Shown in pieces: positions 12,048 to 22,457 of a stretch of DNA of 64,000 nucleotides (its first letter is position 1; every line of letters starts with the position of its first letter). This stretch comes from Perognathus longimembris pacificus (lineage: Eukaryota; Chordata; Mammalia; Rodentia; Heteromyidae): NCBI RefSeq assembly GCF_023159225.1, contig NC_063174.1, forward strand, positions 35,041,691-35,105,690. Reading direction: 5' to 3'. The notes under the pieces are model-generated. The model was not told the origin of the DNA and searched no databases. It was given only the letters and a program-made list of their open reading frames with translations. Both the position numbers and the translations under genes were made by a program.

Positions 12048-12300
12048 GGAGCCTGGCACCAGTGACTCACACCTGTAATTCTAGCTACTCAGCAGGCTGA
12101 GATCTGAGGATCATAGTTCAAAGCCAGCCTGGGCAGGAAAGTCCCTGAGTCTCCTATCTCCAATTAACCACCAGAAAACTGGAAGTGGCAATGTAGCTCA
12201 AAGTGGTAGAGCACTGGCCTTGATCTCAAGTGCTCAGGGACTGTCCATTGGCCCAGAATTCAAGCCCCACAACCAACAACAACAACAAGAAAAAAAAAAA
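12048..12300 (+). repeat. B1-dID composite SINE
   Basis: B1/7SL-like arm (12050-12170, 'cacctgtaattctagctact') joined to an ID-like arm (12180-12275, 'tagctcaaagtggtagagc' then 'gaattcaagccccac'). The tail is AAC-rich then poly-A. Confidence 0.8.
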
Positions 12301-12423
12301 AGGAAGGACAAACTGAACAAATGTTCTATAGATTCAGTACATTCAGTTTTACAGAGAAAAGGAAGAAAGTTATCTTATATTTTTCTTTGTTACTAAGGAT
12401 GACTAAAACTTGTTTTAAAAAAT

Positions 12424-12623
12424 AGAGCTGGGTGTCAGTGACTTACACCTATAAGCCTAGCTACTCAAGAATCTGATATCTGATGATCTTGGTTTCAAGC
12501 TATCCAGACAGAAAAGTGTAAGACTCTTATATCCAATTAACTAGCAAAATACTAAGCTGGAGGTATGGCTCAAGTGGTAGAGCATCAGCCATGAGCAAGC
12601 CACAAAGTTCAACCACTTGTACA

Positions 12624-12625
<2 letters not shown>
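12424..12625 (+). repeat. B1-dID composite SINE
   Basis: Second dimer in the same orientation: 7SL-like arm 12424-12540, shortened ID-like arm 12550-12622. Its 3' end runs directly into a long TC/AC microsatellite, which probably grew from the tail. Confidence 0.7.

Positions 12626-12694
<69 letters not shown>
12626..12694. repeat. (TC)n(AC)n microsatellite
   Basis: About 26 TC units followed by about 8 AC units, uninterrupted. It lies exactly where the tail of the SINE at 12424-12625 is expected. Confidence 0.95.
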
Positions 12695-12695
<1 letters not shown>

Positions 12696-13222
12696 TGATC
12701 TTGGGTACCACTAATATAGTCTCCCTTTTATTTAAGTAGGTAGGGCCTGAGATCCCAAAGTATATGACTTGTATGAATAGTAAAACTAGCTAGTAATTAT
12801 TCAACGCAAAGTATTGAAGGAATTTAGAAGTAATTGTTTTTCTTAGGGTGGTTTCCTTTGACAACAAACCCAAAATTTTGATAGAATATATAGCAATTTA
12901 CCCTCTCTGCCTCATTACTAGTCTCTTTCCTACAAAAATATCATATTCTCCCACTTTAAATGATTTTGTCTATTCTGTGCTTTCTATACCATTGAGCCAT
13001 ATTTGGTTATTATGGAAATGTTTAATGCCTTTTATTTCACAGTCTGCCTAGTAATTTATGACTTATTTGTATCTTAAGAATTAAAAGATATAGACATGAT
13101 AGAGCACAATACAGAAATATATAAACTGAGAAATAAGCTTACCTGAGTCCCCATTATTTCTCAACCTTAGTCCTTAGTTTTTCTCCCTAAATGAAATCAC
13201 TGTTAGAAATAGCCTTTGTAAG
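12695..13222. other. no recognised feature
   Basis: About 530 bp of AT-rich sequence with no repeat or coding signal that I can support. Confidence 0.45.
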
Positions 13223-13590
13223 CTGGGCACTGGTGGCTCATCCCTGTAATCCTAGCTACTCGGGAGCCTGAGATCTGAGGATCACAGTTCAAAGCTGGCC
13301 AGGGCAGGAAAGTTGATGAGATTCTTTTTTTTTCCTTAGCTTTTACATCAACTTTTATCATAGAGCCAACCTGTGTGAGTTAACAAACCTCCGGTTAGGA
13401 GGAGACTGTTGTAGGAATCATATCTCTAATAAACTACTCAGAAAAAGCTGCAAGTGGTGCCATGGCTCAAGTTCTAGAGTGCTAGCCTTGAGCACAGAGA
13501 AGCTCAGGGACAGAGCAAAGGCCCTGAGTTCAAGCTCCAAGATGAGCCAAAAAACAAACAAACAAACAAAAAAAACCCCAGATATAATGG
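13223..13590 (+). repeat. B1-dID SINE split by a ~90-bp insertion
   Basis: The 7SL-like arm (13223-13325) is intact up to 'gatgagattct'. A foreign T-headed segment follows at about 13326-13415, then the arm resumes at 'atatctctaat' and the ID-like arm runs to about 13555 with an (AAAC)n tail. The insert is not a SINE or L1 tip that I recognise. Confidence 0.65.
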
Positions 13591-13649
13591 GTTTACCCAA
13601 GTGATAAAGCTTGTTCTATTTTTGACTTCCTCCTTTTTTTTTAGTTTGT

Positions 13650-13752
13650 TTTTGTCGGTGGTAGGACTTGAACTTGGGGCCTAGGTGGTGCCCCTGAGAT
13701 CTTCAGCTCAAGGCTAGCTCTCTACCAATTGAGCCACAGTGCCACTTCCACT
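13650..13752 (-). repeat. ID-like (dID) SINE arm
   Basis: Only the tRNA-like right arm of a B1-dID element in minus orientation ('gctctctaccaattgagccac'); no 7SL-like arm follows. Confidence 0.65.
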
Positions 13753-14243
13753 CCTTGTTTTTGTATTTTAAGGAATTCATATTTAATTTATGTTTTCTTA
13801 CCACATTAAAAATATACCTCTGTTTGAAATTCTTTTTGGTACAAGTAGGGATACAAATTAATAATGCCTTGTTAATTTTTTAGTATGCTACAATTAAATC
13901 TAGATTGGTGATTATTTTTATTGCTTGTTTCTAAGTGCTAATATGATTGCAATCCAGGAGTTAAATTATTTAGAAGGCATTTCTTTCTCTGCCTCACTCT
14001 TTCTGGACTTACATATATGCATAGTCTCTAAAATTTTCATGTTTTTGTCAGCACTAGCATTTTAGTTCAGAGCCTTATTTTTGTTAATGGCAAGCACTCT
14101 GCCACTTCAGCGATACTTCCAGCCCTTTTCACTTTTAGATTATGTCCAAATAGGGTTTTGGTTTTTGCCTAGCACTGGTCTTGAAGTGTGATCTTCTTTT
14201 CCTCAAATTCCACAGGGAATTATGCTCAAGAAGTAAAAGTATG

Positions 14244-14460
14244 GGGCTGGGGATATAGCCTAGTGGCAAGAGTGCCTGCCTCGGATACACGAGGCCCTAG
14301 GTTCGATTCCCCAGCACCACATATACAGAAAACGGCCAGAAGCGGCGCTGTGGCTCAAGTGGCAGAGTGCTAGCCTTGAGCGGGAAGAAGCCAGGGACAG
14401 TGCTCAGGCCCTGAGTCCAAGCCCCAGGACTGGCCAAAAAAAAAAAAAAAAAAAAAAAAA
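14244..14460 (+). mobile_element. IDL-Geo SINE, late subfamily (best copy)
   Basis: 16-bp perfect duplication AAGAAGTAAAAGTATG at 14228-14243 and 14461-14476, and an A tail of about 25 nt. Left monomer: A box TAGCCTAGTGG, B box GGTTCGATTCC (perfect Pol III consensus). The right monomer has the 'gagcgggaagaag' marker. Probably one of the youngest insertions here. Confidence 0.93.
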
Positions 14461-14699
14461 AAGAAGTAAAAGTATGCTGTTTCTAGTGTGTTTTTGTGTT
14501 AGAGGAATCATCTATACAATTGGGAGGTAATGGAAAGGTAAGAAGAGAGAGACTAATCAAGGCTAGGACAAGTTATAGTTATATACAAAGCCTTTCTCAA
14601 ATGTTCAGTATGGCTATATGCAGTGTTGAGCAGAATCTGATTCAATGATTAAGACAACAAAGGGTAGACAGGATTTGTAGACATATTCTAAGCCTTTTC

Positions 14700-14905
14700 A
14701 GCCTGTTACTGGGCATTGAACCCAGAGTATCATATTTGTTAGGAAGTGCTCTAGTACTTGAGCTATGCTCTCAGTCTTTTTTTAAATTTTTATTTTGCTC
14801 TTAATTTGTTTTTGAGGCCATCCATGCCTGGTATAGCATCAATGCCAATCCTCTTATGTCCATCTCCCTAGTATCTGTTATTATAGATATATATCACTAT
14901 ACTCA
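14700..14905 (-). repeat. old composite SINE, degraded
   Basis: Minus-strand tRNA-like module (14703-14783, 'gtacttgagctatgctctcag') followed by a 7SL-like module (14800-14905). Fits the last two parts of the three-module SINE. Confidence 0.5.
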
Positions 14906-15389
14906 GCTCAGAAGTCTTTTATCTCTTAAGGGAGCAAACCAGTTCCCGTGAGAAAAAATGCACCTCCTTAAAAGGTTCATGTAATGGGGTAATTTTCCTG
15001 CTTGACAGAGAGTGCTCTCATCATGGGGTGATTTGCCTGCAAGGCTTTCTGTTCTTGGAATCCAAGATGACTTCAGGTTTAGAGCAATGAATGAAGACAT
15101 TTTCCCAGGGGGCTGCAATAAGATATAGAAGTTGGCAGTAAGATACTGTTGGTTTCATTAGCCTTAAAGGTGGAGGTTTACCAGCTGTAGTTGCACACTT
15201 CTTAAATGATTAACATGCAGTTTAGCAGGAATCTGATCCAAAGTAAAAGAGACAGATACAAAACGAAGTCATATAAGGGTTTATTATGCTTTTAATTAGC
15301 TATGGCATATAGAGACCTATATGAAAAGCCAGTGCTTGTAGTAAAAGTAGCCACTAGGGCCCTTTTTTATGAAAATCAGTTAATTAAGA
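14906..15389. other. no recognised feature
   Basis: Unique-looking sequence. A 71-codon minus frame (14903-15118) has no domain. Contains the imperfect local repeat 'gtaatggggtaattttcctg' / 'atcatggggtgatttgcctg' at 14981 and 15019. Confidence 0.4.
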
Positions 15390-15825
15390 AGGTGAAGAAA
15401 GAGTTGGGCTAACCACTGCAAGGCTGGGACCAAAGAAAGGATCATGAGTTTGAGGCCAGTCTGGGCTACATAGTAAATTCTAGATTAGCCTAGACTACAC
15501 AGCAAGGTTCTTTAACAGAACAAAATTAAAATTCCAGCTATGTGGGGGGCAGAGATCAGTAGGGTCATGGTTTGAGGCTGGTGTGGGCAAAAAGATAATG
15601 AGACTCCATCGCAACCAATAAGCGTAGATGGAGTGGTGAACTCCTATAGTCTCAGCTACCAGGAAGCATGGTAGTCTGGGAGGCCAGCTTTCAGCACAAT
15701 GTGAGATCCTATTCAAATATAATTAAAACAAAAAGGGCTGGAGGCATAGTTCAGGTAGAAGACCATCTACATAACAAGCGCAAGACCCTCAGATAAACCC
15801 CAGTACTAAAAGAAACAAACATAAA
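15390..15825 (+). repeat. B1 fragment plus three-module SINE
   Basis: A B1-like piece at 15390-15510 ('gaggccagtctgggctacata') is followed by a 7SL-like module (15535-15615), a second 7SL-like module (15616-15715) and an ID-like module (15735-15820, 'ggctggaggcatagttcagg'). Confidence 0.5.
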
Positions 15826-16636
15826 AACAGCCAGCAAATAAAAAACTCCAAACCAAGCAAATGCACAAACAAGTGGCAAAATATATTTCTTAAGTTTCAG
15901 ACTATATATGACAGGGATGAAAAGAGAGATGATGAGATGAATTCCGTAGATGATTTTGGAGAATGAATTAATATTTTAACATGTCAATAGGAAAAGCAGA
16001 AAAGGTGACAGATTAATGATGGATGAGCAAAATAAGGACAGAAGCTTTCATTTTGAGTTTACTTTTTTTTAAAACCCATCTTTCTTCAAAGTAAAACAAA
16101 AAGGCTTTTGTTTATCACCTATCAGAATGTTAACTTGCAGAACATCTAGGGCAGTTGTTTTGGATGCTGTCCTCTTAACTGTTAGTTAATTATCAAATGC
16201 TATTCATTGTTTGGAATGCCAAGTTATATTTTGAACCCTTCAACTCCTTTAAGGTGAAACGCATTTGTTCTAGTCACTAACAGTTTTAAGGAGCTACTAA
16301 ATCTTTGGATTAAATTAGATGTACTTTGATTGTCTTGTTCACAAGAAAATTTCAGTACACCTGGAAACAGGAACCTATTGAAAAGCTTTCTTGTGACCTT
16401 TACTTCTTATCTAATGGAATGCTAATAATGAGTGTTTTAATACTTCTGTTTAAGGTTGGAAATCCTCAATTGTCCAAAATGACTTTTTTACTTCAATAAT
16501 TTTAGGTAAGACAATAGGACTTTTTTCCACCTCTAGTCTGTGTCTATCTATCCAAATTAAATGGTTGCTTCAGTAAAAAAGCATGCTGTTTTAACCGTTC
16601 ATTTATGGTATTCAGTGACCTGGTTTGCATAACTAG
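15826..16636. other. repeat-poor stretch
   Basis: No repeat recognised. 16080-16440 has balanced composition, unlike its surroundings, and several TAAT/ATTA-core motifs. A conserved non-coding element is possible, but this cannot be told without comparison. Confidence 0.4.
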
Positions 16637-17050
16637 GTAAGTTTGCTTTTTGTTACTGTGATAAAATTCCTGAGAGAAATTAAGGAGGTAAATGTCTATT
16701 TTCAGAGGTCTTGGTTTATGATTTTTTGGCTCCATAACTTTTAGGCTTTGATGAGGTAGGGGGCATTATGGTAGGGGGCATGTGGTGGAGCAAAGCCATT
16801 TTCTTTATAGCAGAGAGGAAGGGACCAGTGACAAGATATACTCTGAAGAGTATACACTTCTAGTGGCTCACTTCTACCAACTAAACTCCACCTTCTATTG
16901 GCCCACTCAGATATGAATTTAGCAATAAATAAGTCCATTGATGAGATGAGCACCCTTCTGATCTTATCTCCTTTCAGTAGTGCTCACAGCTGGGGACAAA
17001 GCTTTCAGCACATGAATTTCTTGGGGATATTCCAGACCCAAACTATATAA
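16637..17050 (-). mobile_element. ERVL-MaLR-type LTR (3' LTR of a minus-strand element)
   Basis: Reverse-complement MaLR-like LTR: it starts near 'ttactgtgataaaattcctgag' and ends near 'ccagacccaaactatat'. Shares 'cttttagg...tgatgaggtag' and 'agtccattgatgag'-type blocks with 19937-20287, which is the second LTR. MaLR internal-like sequence follows on the right. Identification is by recalled similarity to the THE1/MST/MLT1 group; the exact family is not assigned. Confidence 0.65.
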
Positions 17051-18340
17051 GATTCTATTTGGGGTTATGAAAGATATAATATATTTATTCTACTTCAAAG
17101 AATTGCTATATAGTCTCCAACATTTCCAACATTTGCTGGAATGTTGAGGTCTATAATATGCTACAAGAGTTAAGGTAACTTTTAGCAATGAGTCATTTTT
17201 TTTTAAAGGTTCCATAGTTCCCTCATATAGTGATATGAGAGGTACTGGGTAATAAACATTACTGTCCAATAAGGAAAGAATGGTAGAATACCAAGGAAGG
17301 AGACTAATATGTAGAGCATTAAATCATATAGGTTTGTGTCTAGCATCTGGGGCATATGGTGTCATGATGTGACCTCCAAAGGACTTGGACAGCCATGCCT
17401 CTACCACTCTGCTGACAGCAGTTGATATGGTTTCTCTTCTGGATTGGCTCTGCTTGCTGCCCTTGGCTTTCCTTGGCAGACATTCCACAATCCTAACATC
17501 TCTAACTTTCTGAGTCTCTATTGTAACTATGGATTTACTGTCAATAGCCTTATGCCTTGACCTCTCAGAGGATGCTTGGCAGGAATTCCCTATAACACAT
17601 TATCTTGACTCCTAGGTCTGCTTTTGGAATATGAGTAGAAGCTAGTTTGACCCCACAACTCAGTATCTGACTCTTTTGGCTCATGGCTGCTGTCATTTCT
17701 GAGTGCCTAGATAGCTGAACTTGTGAAACACTTACCTATGGATCTCTGTTATCAAAATGCTCTTAATGTATTTTCTCAAAACAAAGCCTTTGGAATGAAA
17801 TGAGTTTTAAACTTTATATTTTTAAGTGTATGTTAAATGGGATCTGGTCAATTCATAAGATTTCTTCAATAGAATCTTTGCCCAGGGGAAGTATTTGGCT
17901 TCTTTTCAGTGGTGCTAATCACTTCAGAACCTAAGCTTTCTTAGCTCCAACTTTAAATGCTCCTTTTCTGGCTAAACTTCAAGTTTTTTTGTTTTTTGTT
18001 TTTTTAATATCCTTTTGCTCTACTTTTAGCTCAAAATTTTTACTAGAAACGTGGCTAAAAGCAGTGAGCAATAACCATGCCATTGCATGAATGCTATACT
18101 ACCTTGATATTTCCTCTCCCAGATTAATTAGTCTATCACCCTTAACTTGATTTCCCGCAAAGTCTTATGTCATAGATAAAATGTTGATATGCTGTTTGCC
18201 AGTATGTAACAGGTGTAGCCTCTTGTCCAGTTCCCAAGATACCTAATTCTCATCTGAAATGTCATAGTTTTATTCTTTACATTACTATTCGTACTCAGGT
18301 CTTTTGTTGTTGCTGTTCATTTTCATGTCACCTGGAGCAT
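17051..18340 (-). mobile_element. MaLR-type internal region (non-coding), left part
   Basis: Recalled similarity to reverse-complement MaLR internal sequence, e.g. 'gacctccaaaggacttggac' near 17370 and 'cttgtccagttcccaagata' near 18222. MaLR interiors in this group normally lack functional viral genes, and no open reading frame is present. The element is interrupted by an L1 on its right and resumes at about 19745. Confidence 0.6.
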
Positions 18341-18352
18341 CTTGGTTTGTTT

Positions 18353-18800
18353 TTTCTAAATTAACATTTTTATCGTAAAGGTGATGAACAGAGGGTTACA
18401 ATTACATAAGCCAGATAATTAGTACATTTCTTTTTGAACATTCCTCATTTTCTCCCAGTTTTTCTCTCTCAACTTCCTCCCCCACATTTTCAACATAGTG
18501 TCAAGTATCACTGATGCATTTGTTCACTCTTTGTTCCACCATTTCTGTGTTCCCCCTTACCCTCCCCCAAATAGATTAACTTACATACAAGACAAAAGGC
18601 ACAGAAATGAACAGTGACAAAAGAGAAAAAGTAACAAAAACCAAAATAATAAAAAGCTTTTTGTTTTCATTTCTTGGAGTTCATTTCAATAAACATCATC
18701 TTATATGATCATATGCACATAGCTATTGAGCCTTTGTGATCATCTCCTAAGAATATCCTCTTTTGGTCCCACTGTATGAATGTTTAGAGTCCTGTTTAAT
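18353..18800 (-). mobile_element. L1 3' UTR (sense half of a 5'-inverted L1)
   Basis: Matches the 3' UTR of the older L1 at 40605-41190 in the same minus orientation ('acagagggttacaattacataa' region, a C-rich pyrimidine block, 'catcatcttatatgatcata'). It ends near 'cctaagaatatcctc', the same 3' UTR position at which the inverted half begins. Confidence 0.75.
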
Positions 18801-18919
18801 TTATAGACACATGAAGAACTGTTCAACATCTCTGTCCATAAAAGAAATACAAGTCAAAACAATATTGAGATTCTACCTTATCCCAGTTAGAATGGCTGTT
18901 ATCAAGAAAACTGACAGGG

Positions 18920-19132
18920 GGCTGGGGATATGGCCTAGTGGCAAGAGTGCTTGCCTCATATACATGAGGCCCTGGGTTCAATTCCCCAGCACCACATATA
19001 CAGAAAACGGCCAGAAGTGGCACTGTGGCTCAAGTGGCAGAGTGCTAGCCTTGAGCAAAAAGAAGCCAGGGACAGTGCTTAGGCCCTGAGTCGAAGCCCC
19101 AGGACTGGCCAACAAAAAAAAAAAAAAAAAGA
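18920..19132 (+). mobile_element. IDL-Geo SINE nested in L1 in MaLR
   Basis: 16-bp duplication AAGAAAACTGACAGGG at 18904-18919 and 19133-19148, interrupting the ORF2-derived sequence. Standard subfamily. Confidence 0.92.
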
Positions 19133-19425
19133 AAGAAAACTGACAGGGATGTGACCAAAAGGGAGACAACTACTACAATGTTAATGGAAATATAAATGTG
19201 TTCAACCACTCTGGAAAAGCAGTATGGAGGCTTCTCAAAAGACTAAATAATAGAGATTCCCTATGACCCAGCAATTCCACTTCTGGGTATTTATCCTATA
19301 GACTACAAACAATGCCACAGTAAAGCTACCAGCACAATCATGTTCATTGCAGCATTGTTTACTATAGCCAAGATAAGGAATCAACCCAAATGCTCCTCAG
19401 TGGATGGACCAAGAAAATGTGGTAG

Positions 19426-19538
19426 TACAAGAAATGTATCCAATGCCTAATGTATGAAACTGTAACCTCTCTGTACATCAGTTTGATAATAAAAATTTGA
19501 AAAAAATACTTAAAAATTACTCAACCATTAAAAAAAAT
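19426..19538 (+). mobile_element. 113-bp L1 3' tip insertion
   Basis: Starts 'gtacaagaaatgtatccaa', passes 'gataataaaaattt' and has an A-rich complex tail to 19538. The 14-bp duplication AAGAAAATGTGGTA is at 19412-19425 and 19539-19552 in the surrounding L1. Confidence 0.88.
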
Positions 19539-19744
19539 AAGAAAATGTGGTATGTATATACAGTGGAATCTATGCTTCCATCAAAGAGAATGATATTGCA
19601 CCATCCATAAGGAAATGGAAAGACTTGGAAAAAATTATATTAAGCAAAGTAAGCCAGACCCAAAGAAACATAAGTTGGATGGTTTCCCTCATTTCTGATA
19701 ATTAGAATGTGCCTATAAATCTACAAGTAAACACAGTGGATGGT

Positions 19745-19936
19745 AAAAGACAAAAAATTACTTAGGTTTTTAGAGTTCTCATCAGAATCACCCATTAAGC
19801 TGCAATTACAGCATTCTAAGCCTTTTCTAGCTGGCTTCTCCAAACTTTTCAAATTCCTCCCACAAACCAGTTCTAAAGCCTTCTACATGGTTAGGAATAG
19901 ACACAGCAACAACCTCACTTCTAAGTATCAATTTTC
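19745..19936 (-). mobile_element. MaLR-type internal region, right part
   Basis: Continuation of the element after the L1 insertion: 'ggcttctccaaacttttcaa' and 'ccagttctaaagccttctac' match the recalled 5' end of MaLR interiors, just inside the 5' LTR. No coding potential. Confidence 0.6.
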
Positions 19937-20287
19937 TGTTTTTGCCCATTTCTATTGGGAAAATAAACCTGAGAAGATTAACTTAAAAGAGGAGAGATTT
20001 TTTGGCTCATGATTGCAATCCATTTCCCAAGGTTCCATTGCTTTTAGGTTTGTGATGAGGTAGATCATCATGGTGACGGCTGTAAAGACAGAAAATGTGT
20101 ATGAAAGAATCTAGATTATACTATTCAAAGGCATATACCCAGTGACCCACTTTCTCTAATTAGACTCCACATCCTAATATTCTACTCGGCCATAAACTTA
20201 CCAATGGACTAATCCATTGATGAGGTTAAGTCTCTCATGATCCAGTCAGCTATCCATAGTGCCACCAAATGGAGACCAAGCCTACAA
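19937..20287 (-). mobile_element. ERVL-MaLR-type LTR (5' LTR of the minus-strand element)
   Basis: Second LTR. Shared blocks with 16637-17050 include 'ccattgcttttaggtttgtgatgaggtag'-like and 'gactaatccattgatgagg'-like sequence and a 'gccaccaaatggagaccaagc' end region. The LTRs are strongly diverged, so the insertion is ancient. Confidence 0.65.
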
Positions 20288-20373
20288 TAGTGACCTTGAA
20301 TTTGTTATTCTTCAGCCATTACCTCCAGTGCTAGGATCATCACACCTGGCTCTCACACGGTTCTTCTCTTTTC

Positions 20374-20522
20374 CTGTTTACTTTCTCCCCTCCCCTCTTC
20401 TTCCTCTCCCCTCCCTCCTTTTCCTCTCCTCCTTTGCCTCCTCTTCTCCTCCTCCTCTTTACTTTCCTTCTCCTCCCCTCTTCTTTTTTTCTCCGTCTCC
20501 TCTCATTCTCTCTCTCTTCGCT
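20374..20522. repeat. polypyrimidine tract (CT/CCT-rich)
   Basis: About 150 nt almost entirely C and T on the plus strand, with mixed CTCC, TTCC and CTT units. Potential triplex-forming (H-DNA) sequence. The Arg/Lys/Glu/Gly-only frame on its minus strand is an artefact of composition. Confidence 0.85.
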
Positions 20523-20659
20523 AGCATTGGGGATACTTTTTGTACTAGGAATAAGCAAGTATGATTTATTAGTCTGCTATTTCCATAGAAAGATAAACTG
20601 TTATACTTTGATACAAAGAAGCTTGAATTCCTGTGAGATCTTGTTATTTCCTTCTTTTT

Positions 20660-20990
20660 AATGGGGCAGTTGTGGTCAGTGGTCAGTCATGGGACTTGAA
20701 TTCAGGGCCTGGGCTCTCAGCCTTGAGCTTTCCTGCTCATCTAGTGCTCTACCACTTAGAGCCACAGCACCACTTCTGGTTCATGGGACTTGAATTCAGG
20801 GCCTGGGCTTTCTTGCTCCTCTAGTGCTCTACCACTTTGAGCCACAGCACCACTTCTGGTTTTCTGGTGGTTAATTGGAGATAGGGATCTCATGAACTAG
20901 TTCCTGCTCAGGTTGGCTTTGAGCCAAGACTTTCAGATCTCAGCATTCTGAGTAGCTGGGATTGCAGGCGTTAACCACCAGCACCTGGTG
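20660..20990 (-). repeat. B1-dID SINE with duplicated ID-like arm
   Basis: Minus-strand element whose tRNA-like arm occurs twice in tandem: 20688-20780 (93 bp) and 20781-20860 (80 bp), both starting 'tcatgggacttgaattcagg' and ending 'cacttctggt'. The copies differ mainly by an internal deletion in the second. A single 7SL-like arm follows at 20861-20990. Confidence 0.8.
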
Positions 20991-22231
20991 TATTATTTCT
21001 TATAATGATGTACTATGTCTGTCTGCTTGATAATTGCTATGGTACGGGGATAAGCACTGGAATTTGTGATATTTTACTGTATTTAAACATCAATATTCAA
21101 ATGCCTTAAAAATGTATCTTTTTCAGTCTTAGTTCTTATCTGCAAATTGAGATTATAAACCTACCAGAAAGTTTATTTTGAGATGAGTTTAATTTAAAAA
21201 AATATATAAGTAATACTGTAGTATAAGCTATAAATTTATATTTGGAAGAGAGTTAAAATTATTGAAGCCTCAAAGCCTTCAAAACTTTATTTTCATGATA
21301 ATTCTAAGTCATAGGAAATGAAGAGATGTTGTCGAACAAAGAATGAATAAAATACAGTGCCATTTCTTAATTAAGGTAAAGGTAGAGGGCTAAAATATTT
21401 TCTTAAGATGTTTTATCTTCAATTCATTTGGTTAATGAGAAATAATTAGGAGTGAGGAAATCTACTCTCAATATACACCTGAAATTATATAGCTTCTGAT
21501 TAAGGTATGATGTGTTTTCTCAGACAGAGAACAGAATCCTGAGATGAGTTGTTAAGTAATCTTGTGACTAATAGGTAAACCGTTTTACAGTTAGAAAAGA
21601 GTACTTTATATTTTAAAATATAAAGGATGCTTTACTTTCTAGCCATGTTCTTTTTTGTAACATACTGGTGTTTAATTATAAAGAAATTTTGACCCTTCCA
21701 AGTGTTTGGCTGTAATTAAGAATTAAAGTGGTTTTTTTACTTTTGTTTTTAAACAGAAGACTAGAGAAGAATGTTTTTGTGCTAATTTCTGATCTTTCCC
21801 GTTAGCTGCTCAAATTTCACCTCTTTGGTTCAGGTGCACACTGACTTGTTAAGTTCTACAAAGAAAGTATTTTCACTGTAGTAAAAATAGCTCTGATTTG
21901 CTATTTCTAGCATAAAAATTAAACAAAGACTTGAAACAAACAGCATAATTATAAAATGTTAGGACTGAAAGGCTTTTAAAGTTAATAGTTCCAAATCCTC
22001 TTTGCACGTTATGATCTTTGGATAGATAATTAACTATCTTGAGCCTTGGTTTATGTGTATATAATTTTAATGCAAACTTGTTAACATGATTGTTAGTGTT
22101 AATTAATGTAAAAGTATGATGTAAAATGTTAATGATAATTGCTATCCTAATCAAGTTTTTAAAAATAAAAAATAGTAAAAGATAGCACTCAGCATATGTG
22201 ACTTAGCAGATATCAACTTATTTTTGCTTTT
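20991..22231. other. no recognised feature
   Basis: 1.24 kb of AT-rich sequence without a nameable repeat. A 93-codon minus frame (21873-22154) is Asn/Lys/Ile-rich and has no domain. Confidence 0.45.
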
Positions 22232-22457
22232 TGTTGTTGTTGTTGTTGTTGGTTGTGGGGCTTGAACTCAGCCTGGACACTGTCCTTAAGCTCTTTAGCT
22301 CAAGGCTAGGGCTTTACCACTTGAGCCACACTGCCACTTCTGGTTTTCTGTGGTTAATTGGAGAAAAGAGTGTCATGGACTTTCCTTCCCCAGCCTAGAT
22401 TTGAACTGTGGTCCTCAGATCTCAGCCTCCTGAGTAGGATTACAGGTGTGAGCCATT
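22232..22457 (-). repeat. B1-dID composite SINE
   Basis: (TTG)n tail (22233-22250), ID-like arm with 'taccacttgagccacactg', then B1-like arm ending 'ggattacaggtgtgagcca'. Confidence 0.8.

Larger units (their letters stand above)
18801..19740 (+). mobile_element. L1 ORF2 end plus 3' UTR start, inverted half
   Basis: Plus-strand L1: 18807-18915 encodes a recognisable ORF2 C-terminal segment (CSTSLSIKEIQ-like), followed by the zinc-knuckle-downstream region and the start of the 3' UTR (19690-19740). Orientation is opposite to 18353-18800, as expected from twin priming. Interrupted by an IDL-Geo and an L1 tip. Confidence 0.75.

Noticed and set aside
14244..14320. tRNA-Ala-like sequence with good A and B boxes as a possible tRNA gene
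   Set aside because: It is the left monomer of a dimeric SINE with target-site duplications and many copies; the acceptor stem and terminator arrangement of a real tRNA gene are absent.
20340..20558. Arg/Lys/Glu/Gly-rich frame and its Pro/Leu/Ser-rich counterpart
   Set aside because: Direct translation of a polypyrimidine tract; composition explains both.
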